From the NCBI GenBank assembly GCA_963774155.1, contig CAVZDW010000008.1, forward strand, positions 1,054,001 through 1,118,000: a stretch of 64,000 nt of DNA. Direction: 5' to 3'. Positions 8,154 through 16,490 of this stretch are shown here, piece by piece (the stretch's first letter is position 1; each line of letters begins with the position of its first letter). The position numbers and the translations under genes are program-made. The DNA is from DASSUW01 sp963774155 (GTDB lineage: Bacteria; Actinomycetota; Thermoleophilia; Solirubrobacterales; Solirubrobacteraceae). The notes beneath the pieces were generated by a model. That model ran no database searches. It saw only the letters and a list, made by a program, of their open reading frames with translations, and had not been told where the DNA came from.

Positions 8154-9323
8154 GTGGCAGCGCCGCCCGCGCGGCCTGCCGAGTCGTGGTACGTTCGGCC
8201 GAAGGTGGAACTCGGCTCTGGAGCATGGTGCTGGTTCGCCGACCCGCGGGCCGTGAAGGTGGGCGACGTGACGTTCGTCGGCTGGATCGACTGTGAGGGA
8301 TCGGTGCGCGTCGCCGAGGTCGGCGATGACGGCCACATGCGGGTCGCCACGCTGCACACGGACCTCGGCATCGACGATCACAACAACCCGGCGATCCTCC
8401 TGCGCTCGGACGGCCGGCTGCAGGTCTTCTACTCGCGGCACGGCGGCGGGAAGATGTTCTTCCGTATCGGTGACGACATCGCGCACTGGGGCCCGGAGAA
8501 GGAGATCCCGAGCAACACCGATGGACGGCGGGGATTCACCTATCCCAACCCCGTCCAGCTGTCGGCCGAGAACGACCGGATCCACCTCTTCTGGCGCGGC
8601 GGGAACTTCAAGCCCGCGTTCTCGACCTCGCGCGACGGGCTGCAGTGGGCCCAGGCCAAGACGCTCGTCGAGGTGCCCAAGGGGCGCCCGTACGTGAAGA
8701 TCGCCTCGGACGGCGTCGACACGATTCACATGGCGTTCACGAACAGCCACCCGCGCGAGGGCGCCTCGAGCATCCACTACGCCCGCTACACCGACGGCAA
8801 GTGGTTCCGCGCCGACGGGACGCGCATGCCCGACCCGCCGTTCAAGCCGGGCGACGCCGACACGATCTGGGACGTCACCAAGCGCACCCATCACGCCTGG
8901 ATCCACGACGTGGCGTTCGACGCGTCCGGCAAGCCGCGCGTCGTCTACGCGGTCTTCCACTCCAAGACCGACCACCGCTACCGCCACGCCCGGTGGAACG
9001 GCAACGCGTGGGAGGACCGCCAGGTGGTGGCGGCCGGCCCCTTCTTCGACGACGACGGCGGCGAGGTGCAGTACTCGGGCGGCATCGTCTTCGACCATGC
9101 CGATCCCAAGACCGTCTACCTGTCACGCAAGCTCAGCGGGCAGTTCCAGGTCGAGCGCTGGCGGACGGCGGACGGCGGCAAGACGTGGACCCACACCTCG
9201 CTCACCAAGGGCTCGCTGGAGAAGAACGTGCGGCCGTTCGTGGCCCGCGGCGGCGGCCCGATGTGGATGCGCGGGGGCTACATCAACTTCCGCCAGTACC
9301 GCACGGCGATCATCGCGAGGTGA
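8154..9323 (+). CDS. BNR-repeat (sialidase-fold) protein, N-terminally disrupted
   Basis: The 389-residue product has the beta-propeller pattern of BNR-4/sialidase-like proteins: GAWCWFADPRAV near the start, repeated HIHDVAFD-like and FSTSRDGLQWAQ / RTADGGKTWTH Asp-box motifs. Such proteins bind or degrade polysaccharides outside the cell. GTG 8154 is the first start after an in-frame TGA, so as sequenced the domain lacks a secretion signal. The separated signal peptide lies at 7975. Either the gene is decaying or the region holds sequence errors. Confidence 0.7.
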   Translation: MAAPPARPAESWYVRPKVELGSGAWCWFADPRAVKVGDVTFVGWIDCEGSVRVAEVGDDGHMRVATLHTDLGIDDHNNPAILLRSDGRLQVFYSRHGGGKMFFRIGDDIAHWGPEKEIPSNTDGRRGFTYPNPVQLSAENDRIHLFWRGGNFKPAFSTSRDGLQWAQAKTLVEVPKGRPYVKIASDGVDTIHMAFTNSHPREGASSIHYARYTDGKWFRADGTRMPDPPFKPGDADTIWDVTKRTHHAWIHDVAFDASGKPRVVYAVFHSKTDHRYRHARWNGNAWEDRQVVAAGPFFDDDGGEVQYSGGIVFDHADPKTVYLSRKLSGQFQVERWRTADGGKTWTHTSLTKGSLEKNVRPFVARGGGPMWMRGGYINFRQYRTAIIAR

Positions 9324-9326
9324 GAC

Positions 9327-9357
9327 GGCCCGCCCGCCCGCGCGGAGCAGGCGGGCC
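9327..9357. terminator. bidirectional hairpin terminator
   Basis: GGCCCGCC (9327-9334) pairs perfectly with GGCGGGCC (9350-9357), between the convergent BNR and LVIVD genes. Confidence 0.6.
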
Positions 9358-9368
9358 ATATCTCGCGC

Positions 9369-11042
9369 CTACCGGTCGAACGGCCGCGCCGAGAGGTTGC
9401 GCGCGCCCTTCGCCGCGGGCTTGGCCTTCGCGTACGTCCGGCCCTTCTTGCCGCGCCAGTCGTCGCGGTCGATCCTCGTCTTGATCACCTGCTCCTGCAG
9501 CTGCGGGTTCAGGCGATTGAGGCCCACGAGCTGCGTCCGGCCGACGTCCGCGATGAACGCCTGGAAGCCGTAGGCGGCCTCCGGGTAGCGCGGCTCGGCC
9601 GCCGTGCCGTAGTTGCGGCTCAGGCCGTCGTTCGAGTACACCGGGATGGTGCTCTTCCGCCCGGACCTGCGCGGATAGGTGTACGCGGACCACGTGTTCG
9701 TGCCCGCCATGTCGGCGTAGGCGATCTCCTTCGGCTTCGTCGGATCGCTGAAGTCGATCACCGACGAGCCACCGCGGTAGAACGCGTTCACGAGCAGGTA
9801 GCGGTTCTTCGCCGGCACCGGGATGCCGAGGTGCGAAGAGCAGTACTTGCCCGTCGTGGGGCTCACGTCGTCGTTCGTCGGGCGCGGGTTGCGGTACTCC
9901 GACAGGAGCCTGCCGCTCCGCGTGTCGAAGAAGAACATGTTCCCCGTCTCGAACACCTTCGGCGGGCCCGGCTGGCCGCCGGTCTTCGTCGTCACCGTCG
10001 GGCAGCCGTCGCCGAACGACTCGTCGATGAAGTTGGCGATCTTGCCGTCCCAGCTGAACGTCGCCGAGTGCCAGAAGTCGACGTTCGGCTGGTCGTAGGA
10101 CCACATCGGATCGGCCGTGTCCGGCAGGCCGGACCGGCGGTCGATCTTCCAGACCTGGGCCTGCTCGCCGCACGCCGCGCCGACGATGCCCTTGTCGGGG
10201 AAGGAGCTCAGGTCGTGGCAGCCGAGGAAGTTGTCCAGCGGCGCGACGATGCCGTGGTCGCTGACCGGCTTGTAGACGCCGTCGGCGTCACCGGGGTAGA
10301 CGATCGGCAGCTCCTTGACCTCACGCGCCTGCGTCGGGTCGCGGAACGGCACCTCGATCACCTGGACGACGCCGTGGTTGACCTTGCGGCCCTGCTCGGC
10401 GCCGAGCGGCCCGCACGTCGGTCCGTCGGCGAGGGGATAGCTCGAGTTGAGGACGTACATCGAGCGGCCGCCCGGTGCGGGCAGCAGCGTGTTCGTGTGC
10501 GATCCGCAGTCCTGGTAGACCGCCGCGATCTGCCGCGGCGCGGTCGCGTCGGAGATGTCGAAGACCCGCAGGCCCTCCCACGCGCCGTCCGGGTAGCGCC
10601 CGGTGGCGGGGAGCTTGGCGGCCGGCGTGGCCCCGCACTGCGATCCGGTGAGGACGCTGTCGACGGACAGCACGAGCGTGTCGGCCTTGCGGTCGCCGTT
10701 GCGGTCGAAGACCGACGGGTCGCCCTGCGGGCCGTAGCAGCGCGTGTCCGAGACGAGTCGCGGCGTGGGCCGCGAGATGTCGAAGATCCGGAAGCCGCCG
10801 TAGTCGCCGACGTAGGCGAGGTCGCCCCAGAACGCGATGTCGGAGCTCGTTACGTGCGTGTTGGCCGGGTTGACCGGGTTCTGCGCCGTCTGGAAGTTGG
10901 CTAAGAACCAGAAGTTCAACCCGAACTGGCTGCCCAGTGGTTGACCGAGCTCCTCCGGGTCGTGCGCCAGCGCGGAACTCGCGCCGGACATGACGACGGC
11001 GACCGCACACGCGGCCGTGAAGACCTTCCACCGTTTGCTCAT
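9369..11042 (-). CDS. secreted LVIVD-repeat beta-propeller protein
   Basis: A 557-residue protein with a signal peptide (MSKRWKVFTAACAVAVV ... SSALAHD). It then carries repeats of the LVIVD type (GGFRIFDISRPTPR, LRVFDISDATAPRQ, SSVIDFSDPTKPKE), each a beta-propeller blade. The pattern is common in secreted actinobacterial proteins of unknown substrate. ATG 11042 follows a GGGAGGGG box. The C-terminal 30 residues are Lys/Arg-rich. It stands alone between a terminator hairpin and the remnant region at 11043-11258. Confidence 0.85.
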   Translation of the reverse strand: MSKRWKVFTAACAVAVVMSGASSALAHDPEELGQPLGSQFGLNFWFLANFQTAQNPVNPANTHVTSSDIAFWGDLAYVGDYGGFRIFDISRPTPRLVSDTRCYGPQGDPSVFDRNGDRKADTLVLSVDSVLTGSQCGATPAAKLPATGRYPDGAWEGLRVFDISDATAPRQIAAVYQDCGSHTNTLLPAPGGRSMYVLNSSYPLADGPTCGPLGAEQGRKVNHGVVQVIEVPFRDPTQAREVKELPIVYPGDADGVYKPVSDHGIVAPLDNFLGCHDLSSFPDKGIVGAACGEQAQVWKIDRRSGLPDTADPMWSYDQPNVDFWHSATFSWDGKIANFIDESFGDGCPTVTTKTGGQPGPPKVFETGNMFFFDTRSGRLLSEYRNPRPTNDDVSPTTGKYCSSHLGIPVPAKNRYLLVNAFYRGGSSVIDFSDPTKPKEIAYADMAGTNTWSAYTYPRRSGRKSTIPVYSNDGLSRNYGTAAEPRYPEAAYGFQAFIADVGRTQLVGLNRLNPQLQEQVIKTRIDRDDWRGKKGRTYAKAKPAAKGARNLSARPFDR

Positions 11043-11147
11043 GATCCCCTCCCGAGGGACGTGATGCAGGCGCGACATACCCCGTGCGCGCCGTTCTGCT
11101 CAGGAGGCTACTCCGTTCAGCTGTTTCCGGTCGCGAGCTCGCACCCG

Positions 11148-11258
11148 GCGACGATCGTCACGCACATCCTCCAGAAGCTCAATCTCCGCGATCGTGTCCA
11201 GCTGGTAGTGCTCGCGTACCAGTCAGGGCTGTGCGAGGCGGACGGATCGTGGCCGTAG
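11148..11258 (+). pseudogene. C-terminal remnant of a LuxR/NarL response regulator
   Basis: The frame reads ATIVTHILQKLNLRDRVQLV then VLAYQSGLCEADG-stop. This corresponds to the last two helices of a NarL/FixJ-type HTH (family pattern VKTHVSRILxKLxLRDRVQAVVLAYExGL). The receiver domain and the first half of the HTH are missing, so this is a gene fragment. It overlaps antisense the 3' end of the epimerase gene (11179), whose C-terminal 20 or so residues are therefore encoded opposite the remnant. Confidence 0.6.
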
Positions 11259-12171
11259 CGTAGGCGGCCACGAAGCCCTCGCGCCAGGTGGGGTGCCGCA
11301 GCGTCCAGCCGAGCTCGCGCTTGGCCTTCGCGTTCGACGCGCCGCGGCCCTCGGTTCCCATCATCACCGCGGCTTCGCCCGCGAACAGCCGCGCGAGCCA
11401 GCGGGGAACGTGGCGGGGCGGCTTGGCGCCGAGCACCTGCGCGAGCACCGGCAGCCACTCCCGCACCGGTGCCGGCTCGTCGTCCACGATGTTGTAGATG
11501 CCGGTCGCCTCCTGCTCGAGCGCGAGCACGGTCGCCGCCGCGGCGTCGTCGAGGTGGATGAACGAGGAGACGCCGCCGCCGTCGCCGACGATCGGGAACT
11601 GCCGCTTGCGCACGGGCTCGAGCAGCCCGTCGTCGGCCGCCCCGTAGAAGCCGCCGTAGCGCAGCGCGACCCCGCCGGCGTCGGTGACCGCCTGGTCGAG
11701 GTACCGCATCGCGGCGTTGGTCTCGCTCGTCGCCTTCACCGGGTCGGGGTCGAGCGGATCGTCCTCGGTCTTGACCGGTCCGCCCACGCGCGCGTAACGG
11801 AGGCTGGCGAAGCTCTGCGCGACGAAGCGGCGCACGCCCGCCTCGCGCGCGGCGGCCAGCAGGGCGTCGGTGCCCTCGGTCCGGAGCCGGTTGGTCGGCG
11901 CGAAGGTGCGGTCCAGGTCTCTCGAGAAGCGCACGCCCGCCAGCGCGGTCGCCTGGTGGATGATCGCGTCGGGCTCGGCGGCGAGGACGGCCCCGCGCAC
12001 GGCGAGCGGGTCGAGGAGATCGAGGGGCACCGGCTCAGCACCGAGCGCCCGCACGCGCGCGCCGTTCCCGGGGGACCGGAAGGTGCCGATCACCTCGTGG
12101 CCTCGATCGATCAGCTGGGGCACGAGCCGGGTGCCGATGGCGCCGCTCGCACCGACGACGAAGATTCGCAT
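11179..12171 (-). CDS. NAD(P)-dependent epimerase/dehydratase-type SDR (ECF41-linked)
   Basis: An extended SDR with the Rossmann glycine motif at the N-terminus (FVVGASGAIGTRLV) and a substrate-binding half containing ALRYGGFYGA. The usual YxxxK is not clear, so it may be an atypical member. Such epimerases are one of the three COE gene types (carboxymuconolactone decarboxylase, oxidoreductase, epimerase) controlled by neighbouring ECF41 sigma factors. The divergent gene at 12251 is exactly such a sigma. ATG 12171 has AGGAGA upstream; a GTG at 12192 is less likely. The C-terminus is extended into a remnant of a response-regulator gene. Confidence 0.85.
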   Translation of the reverse strand: MRIFVVGASGAIGTRLVPQLIDRGHEVIGTFRSPGNGARVRALGAEPVPLDLLDPLAVRGAVLAAEPDAIIHQATALAGVRFSRDLDRTFAPTNRLRTEGTDALLAAAREAGVRRFVAQSFASLRYARVGGPVKTEDDPLDPDPVKATSETNAAMRYLDQAVTDAGGVALRYGGFYGAADDGLLEPVRKRQFPIVGDGGGVSSFIHLDDAAAATVLALEQEATGIYNIVDDEPAPVREWLPVLAQVLGAKPPRHVPRWLARLFAGEAAVMMGTEGRGASNAKAKRELGWTLRHPTWREGFVAAYATATIRPPRTALTGTRALPAGHDRGD

Positions 12172-12186
12172 CGCGTTCTCCTGTTC

Positions 12187-12213
12187 GGTCACATCGCCTG
12201 GATCTGGCGGGTC
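12187..12213 (+). promoter_or_regulatory. candidate ECF41-type promoter for the sigma gene
   Basis: GGTCACA (12187-12193), exactly 16 nt, then GGTC (12210-12213). The published ECF41 consensus is TGTCACA-N16/17-CGTC, so this matches at 6 of 7 and 3 of 4 positions. It lies 38 nt upstream of the sigma ATG (12251), allowing autoregulation. Confidence 0.5.
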
Positions 12214-12222
12214 TAGTGCTAA

Positions 12223-12249
12223 GACCCGAGACGACGGAGGAACGTGACC
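12223..12249 (-). promoter_or_regulatory. candidate ECF41-type promoter for the epimerase
   Basis: On the minus strand GGTCACG (12249-12243), exactly 16 nt, then GGTC (12226-12223): the same pattern and spacing as the plus-strand site. It directs transcription into the epimerase at 12171 and overlaps the leader of the sigma gene. Confidence 0.5.
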
Positions 12250-12250
12250 G

Positions 12251-13108
12251 ATGGATGAACTGGCGCAACGCTTCGAAGCCGACCGGGCCCGACTGCGGGG
12301 GGTCGCCTACCGGATGCTGGGCTCGCTGAGCGAGGCCGACGACGCCGTCCAGGAGGCCTGGCTGCGGCTCAGCCGGTCGGATGCCGGCACGATCGACAAC
12401 CTCGGCGCCTGGCTGACCACCGTCGTGGCGCGCGTGTCCCTGAACATGCTCCGCTCGCGCAACGTGCGAGGCGAGGTCCACGTGCCCGAGCCGATCGTGG
12501 ACCGCGCCGACGGGGTCGATCCCGAGCACGAGGCGCTCCTGGCGGATTCGGTCGGCCTGGCGCTGCTCGTCGTGCTCGAGACGCTCTCACCGCCCGAGCG
12601 GCTCGCCTTCGTGCTGCACGACATCTTCGCCCTGCCGTTCGACGAGATCGCGCCGATCGTCGACCGCTCCCCCGAGGCGGCACGCCAGCTCGCCAGCCGC
12701 GCGCGTCGCCGCGTGCGGGGCGAGAACACGGCGCCCGACGCCGATCTCTCCACGCAGCGCGAGGTCGTCGACGCGTTCCTCGCCGCCTCGCGCGAGGGCG
12801 ACTTCGAGGCGCTGCTCGCGGTCCTCGACCCGGACGTCGTCCTGCGCGCGGACCTCGGCCCGCTGGGCGTCTCGCGAGAGGTCCGCGGGGCGGCCACGGT
12901 GGCCACCCAGGCCCTCGGCTACTCGCGGATCGGCCTGCTCCTGCAGCCGGCGCTCATCAACGGCGCCGCGGGCCTCGTCTCGACGCGCGACGGCGAGCCG
13001 TTCTCCGTCGGCGGGTTCACGGTCAGGAACCGGCGGATCGTGGCCATCGACATCCTCGCCGACCCCGAGCGCCTCCGCCGGCTCGACCTGACGATCCTCG
13101 ACCCCTAG
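12251..13108 (+). CDS. ECF41-family RNA polymerase sigma factor with SnoaL-like tail
   Basis: Residues 1-160 hold sigma regions 2 and 4 (RGVAYRMLGSLSEADDAVQE, LSPPERLAFVLHDIFALPFDEIA). Residues 170-285 are a SnoaL/NTF2-like extension (VVDAFLAASREGDFEALLAV) ending in ADPERLRRL, like the NPDKL motif that modulates activity in ECF41 sigmas. ECF41 factors have no separate anti-sigma; the tail is the sensor. GGAGG precedes the ATG. It is divergent from its probable target, the epimerase. Its stop shares a CTAG with the convergent gene. Confidence 0.9.
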   Translation: MDELAQRFEADRARLRGVAYRMLGSLSEADDAVQEAWLRLSRSDAGTIDNLGAWLTTVVARVSLNMLRSRNVRGEVHVPEPIVDRADGVDPEHEALLADSVGLALLVVLETLSPPERLAFVLHDIFALPFDEIAPIVDRSPEAARQLASRARRRVRGENTAPDADLSTQREVVDAFLAASREGDFEALLAVLDPDVVLRADLGPLGVSREVRGAATVATQALGYSRIGLLLQPALINGAAGLVSTRDGEPFSVGGFTVRNRRIVAIDILADPERLRRLDLTILDP

Positions 13109-14871
13109 ACGGCGAGGACCCCGTCGACGGCGAGGACGACGCCGCACGCCACGAGCGCGACGGCCAGCACGCGGGCCGCCCAGCGGAGCGCCCTGCCCCT
13201 GGGACCCTCGATGGGCCACCGGGCCACCAGCCCGATCAGCAGCGCGATGCCGATCGCCATCGCGGCGGCGGTCTCCAGGACGCCGCGGTCGGCGCCCGCT
13301 CCCAGCGCCAGCACCAGCAGCGCGGGACGGGCGACCAGCGGGATCGCGACCGGGATGAGCGCGGCGCGGCGGCCCCCCAGCGCGGGCTCGGACGAAGGTG
13401 GTCGCCGGAACAGGTCGGCGACGCCGGCGAGTCCGGCCACGATCCCGGCGGCGATGCGGAACGAGGACTCGCTGACGTCCAAGGCGTCGAGGAGCGGACC
13501 TCCGGCGGCGGCCGCGACGCACACGGCCACCCCGCCGATCAGCCCGCCGGCGGCCGCGATGCCGACGACGCTCCTCGGCGACCGCCCGGCCCGCGGTACC
13601 CCGAACGCCGCCCGGGCGGGGTTGAGCGCCAGCAGCAGCACGGCCGCCCACAGCCAGCCCGAGGGGACACCGCCGCCGCTCGGCGGTTCGCCCGCCTCGA
13701 CGATCGGGATGGTCCGCAACAGCGCGGCCAACGCGTGCTGCTGGTCGTCCATTCGCGTCTCGCCGTCGATGAACCAGGCACCCTCGACCCGCTCCGGCCG
13801 GGTGGCGTTCGCGGCGTCCTCGGCATCGGACTGCGCGCTCACCGCCAGTGCGGCGATGCACGTGGCACGTTCGGCGAGCGGCCCTTCCAGATCGGCCAGC
13901 CGGGGCTCCTCCCGCGCGGTGAGCCACAGCCCGGTGAGGGCCTCCCCGATCACGCCGTAGCCGCCGCCGCGGGGCACATAGCTGCCCCGCACCAGCCCGC
14001 CCCAAGGCCCGAGGCGCTGGCTGACCCAGCGTGCCTGGACGCCGAAGAGCCCGGCCTGCCGGCGGGCGTAGCTCACCTCGTCCGCGGTGAGCGGCGGGCG
14101 GCCTCGCTCGGGGAGCGCCACGGTCTCGGCGAGGCCGTAGGCGGCCCAGTGGTCGGGGATCGGCGGCCAGTGATCCTCGACCTCGTCGCGCTCCGTCACC
14201 AGGTACGTGCCGATGCGGTCGGCGGGCTCGCCCCAGCCGTCGGCCGGGAGGACTCGGTGGAGCCGCGCCAGAGCCCAGTACGCCTCCCCCGTGAAGTACT
14301 TCGAGTACTCGCCGGCGACCGGCTCTCCGCGCGTCGCGTCATACGACGCGAGCACCGCGCCCGACGGCTCGGTCTGAGCGACCACGAAGCGCGCGAGCCG
14401 GCCCAGGACGTCGTCGTAGCGCGTGTCACCCGTCGTCTCCCGGCGAATCACCAGCCCTGCGACCAGGAGCGCGGTCGCGCCGGTCGCGACGCGTCCCTCC
14501 GAGGCGACGGCGGCCCAGTCATCGCGTTCGAGGAGCCGGTCGAGCGCCCAGTCGGTGCCCCGGTCGGCCGAGCGCAGCGCACCCGGCAGCCCGGCCGCGG
14601 CGGCCTGGTAGAGACCCATCGTCACCCCGGTGTGGCGAACCGGGTTGTACTCGTCCGGGGTCGAGTCGTCGTCGGCGTTGTAGAGGTACACCCAGGTGCC
14701 GTCTCCCCGCTGGTTGCGGACGAACCAGTCGACGGTGGCCTGGGCCGACTGCCGGAGCTCTCCGGTGGTGACGGACGGGCAGCGCTCCGGCGGCGCCGCC
14801 ACCGTGAACGTGAGGGCCAGGATCAGCGCCAGGCTCGCGCCGGCGAGCAGGGCGCGCGCGACGGGCGTCAC
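13105..14871 (-). CDS. toroid-domain plus MarC-like membrane protein
   Basis: A 588-residue fusion. After a signal-anchor helix (about 5-27) comes an extracytoplasmic alpha/alpha-toroid-like domain (about 35-370) with repeated aromatic/Gly motifs (WFVRNQRGDGTWVYL, YSKYFTGEAYWALARLH, DHWAAYGLAETV), as in terpene cyclase- or glycosidase-type barrels. The C-terminal 190 residues contain about six TM helices resembling MarC-family proteins (ALNPARAAFGV, SFRIAAGIVAGLAG, IPVAIPLVARPALLVLAL). GTG 14871 overlaps the stop of the HTTM gene by GTGA, implying translational coupling. No catalytic residues can be assigned with confidence. Last gene of a three-gene cassette. Confidence 0.75.
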   Translation of the reverse strand: MTPVARALLAGASLALILALTFTVAAPPERCPSVTTGELRQSAQATVDWFVRNQRGDGTWVYLYNADDDSTPDEYNPVRHTGVTMGLYQAAAAGLPGALRSADRGTDWALDRLLERDDWAAVASEGRVATGATALLVAGLVIRRETTGDTRYDDVLGRLARFVVAQTEPSGAVLASYDATRGEPVAGEYSKYFTGEAYWALARLHRVLPADGWGEPADRIGTYLVTERDEVEDHWPPIPDHWAAYGLAETVALPERGRPPLTADEVSYARRQAGLFGVQARWVSQRLGPWGGLVRGSYVPRGGGYGVIGEALTGLWLTAREEPRLADLEGPLAERATCIAALAVSAQSDAEDAANATRPERVEGAWFIDGETRMDDQQHALAALLRTIPIVEAGEPPSGGGVPSGWLWAAVLLLALNPARAAFGVPRAGRSPRSVVGIAAAGGLIGGVAVCVAAAAGGPLLDALDVSESSFRIAAGIVAGLAGVADLFRRPPSSEPALGGRRAALIPVAIPLVARPALLVLALGAGADRGVLETAAAMAIGIALLIGLVARWPIEGPRGRALRWAARVLAVALVACGVVLAVDGVLAV

Positions 14872-15998
14872 GACGGCCCGACCGCGCTCAGCGGACGCGT
14901 GGCCGCCACGGCGGCGGCACGGCGAGCCCGGCGGACGTCAGGAAGGAGCAGCGCCGGGAGCGCGAACCACGCGGTCAGCGGCATGCGGCTCAGCGCGAGC
15001 GCGACGGCCGCCGCCCCGTGGAGCGTGGCGCCGTCCCGGTCCACGACCTCCAGCCGCGACCCGGCCGGCGCCGGCTCCACGCGGAAGCGCGCGAGCCAGT
15101 CGAGGCCGCGCAGCACCGCGCTCCAGCGCCGGTGCCGCGCGACGTCGATCCGGAGCACCCGATCCCGGGTCGACGGCACCGCCCAGATCACCAGCGCCGC
15201 GATCGCGAGGTACGAGAAGACCTGCACCGCCGCCGAGAGGTCGATGACGACGTGGAAGGCGACGGCGACCCACACGGCCGCGTAGCGCGTACCCCGCCAC
15301 CAGAGGCCGGCCGCGATGAACAGCTCGGTGAGCACGATGACCTTGGCCGCACCGGTGTGGAAGCTCCGGTCGGTCAGGACGGACACGGCCCAATCCGGCA
15401 GGGGCCACCCTTCCAGCTGGGCCCGGGCCTGCACGACGCGCTGCCAGGTGACGGTGCCCCCGAACCAGTCGGGATCGACGAGCTTGCTCAGGCCCGACGC
15501 TCCGTAGACCGCGGCGCACTCGAACCGGAGCAGCCAGAGCGGCCAGGCCGGCGCCGAGAGGTCCAGGGCCGGTAGCCCGCGGCGACGGCGGAGCCACGCG
15601 TCGACGGACAGCTCCCTCCCGCACGGCGCGACCGCCAACAGCCCGAGGACGATGAGCAGGTAGGCCCGGTTGTTGTGGAAGTGCGTCGTCGAGAGGAACA
15701 CGTTGTAGGCGACGATCGCGAACGTCGTCGCGGTCGCCAGGCGGGTCAGGACGCCGAGCGACATGGCGACCGTGGCCGCCGCCGCCAGCCACAGCAGCCC
15801 GACGTAGACGCTCTCGGGCACCTCCGGGTACCAGCCGGCGTAAGGCTCATAGAAGGCGTCGCTGTAGACCCGGCCGTCGAGCGCGTCGGAGAGGAACGGC
15901 CACAGGTGCAGCAGGACGACCGGGCCGACGAGCACCCGGAGCAGGGCGAGCGCCCGCATGCTGACCGGACGACCGAGCAGCTCGTCGATCCCGCTCAC
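14868..15998 (-). CDS. HTTM (vitamin-K-carboxylase-like) membrane protein
   Basis: A 376-residue polytopic protein with hallmarks of the HTTM domain, related to vitamin K-dependent gamma-carboxylase: TTHFHNNRAYLLIVLGLLAV, ECAAVYGASGLSKLVDPDW, and VAFHVVIDLSAAVQVFSYLA. Bacterial HTTM proteins are quinone-linked membrane enzymes of mostly unknown substrate. GTG 15998 is chosen because it overlaps the upstream stop (GTGA). The gene is coupled at both ends, to a small TM protein upstream and the toroid-MarC fusion downstream. Confidence 0.85.
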   Translation of the reverse strand: MSGIDELLGRPVSMRALALLRVLVGPVVLLHLWPFLSDALDGRVYSDAFYEPYAGWYPEVPESVYVGLLWLAAAATVAMSLGVLTRLATATTFAIVAYNVFLSTTHFHNNRAYLLIVLGLLAVAPCGRELSVDAWLRRRRGLPALDLSAPAWPLWLLRFECAAVYGASGLSKLVDPDWFGGTVTWQRVVQARAQLEGWPLPDWAVSVLTDRSFHTGAAKVIVLTELFIAAGLWWRGTRYAAVWVAVAFHVVIDLSAAVQVFSYLAIAALVIWAVPSTRDRVLRIDVARHRRWSAVLRGLDWLARFRVEPAPAGSRLEVVDRDGATLHGAAAVALALSRMPLTAWFALPALLLPDVRRARRAAAVAATRPLSAVGPS

Positions 15999-16429
15999 CG
16001 CTCGTGGCTCCGGAGGACCGCGACCTGCGGCGCGTCGGCGTTGTGCCACGAGGTCACCCTCGCCTCCAGGTATCGCGTCTCGCCGTCGCGCGGCGTGTTG
16101 CTCGCGACCCAGTCGAGCGCCGCGTCGAGGAACGCCAGCTGGTTCGCGACGCCCGCGTCCGCGTGGTGGCGGATCGCGGGGTACCGCAGCCCCCGGCCCT
16201 GGACCAGCTCGTCCCAGCGGTAGCCCGCCCAGGGACGCTCGATCGGGACGCGACGACCGTCGGCGGTGACCCGCACGATGTCCGCCCGCCAGGTGCTCGA
16301 CTCCGGGAACATCTGGAACGCGAACTCCTTGTGGTCCGACGAATAGCCCCGTGCGACGAGCCCGAGTTGCAGGACGACGACGGCCAAGACCACGACCCGC
16401 CGCCCGACGACCCTGATCCTCGACCGCAC
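15995..16429 (-). CDS. small membrane-anchored protein of the HTTM cassette
   Basis: A 144-residue protein: one N-terminal TM helix (RRVVVLAVVVLQLGLVARGY) and an extracytoplasmic domain beginning SSDHKEFAFQMFPESSTWRA. It resembles small proteins often found directly before HTTM genes. GTG 16429 places the TM helix at the N-terminus. Its stop overlaps the HTTM start. The function is unknown; it may supply a substrate-binding or partner domain. It is transcribed divergently from 16491 with a 61-bp intergenic gap. Confidence 0.65.
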   Translation of the reverse strand: MRSRIRVVGRRVVVLAVVVLQLGLVARGYSSDHKEFAFQMFPESSTWRADIVRVTADGRRVPIERPWAGYRWDELVQGRGLRYPAIRHHADAGVANQLAFLDAALDWVASNTPRDGETRYLEARVTSWHNADAPQVAVLRSHER

Positions 16430-16490
16430 GCGATTACGATGACAGGGCCCGGCGACCGCCGCTCGTCGACCCCGGCGCGAGCACACGGCC

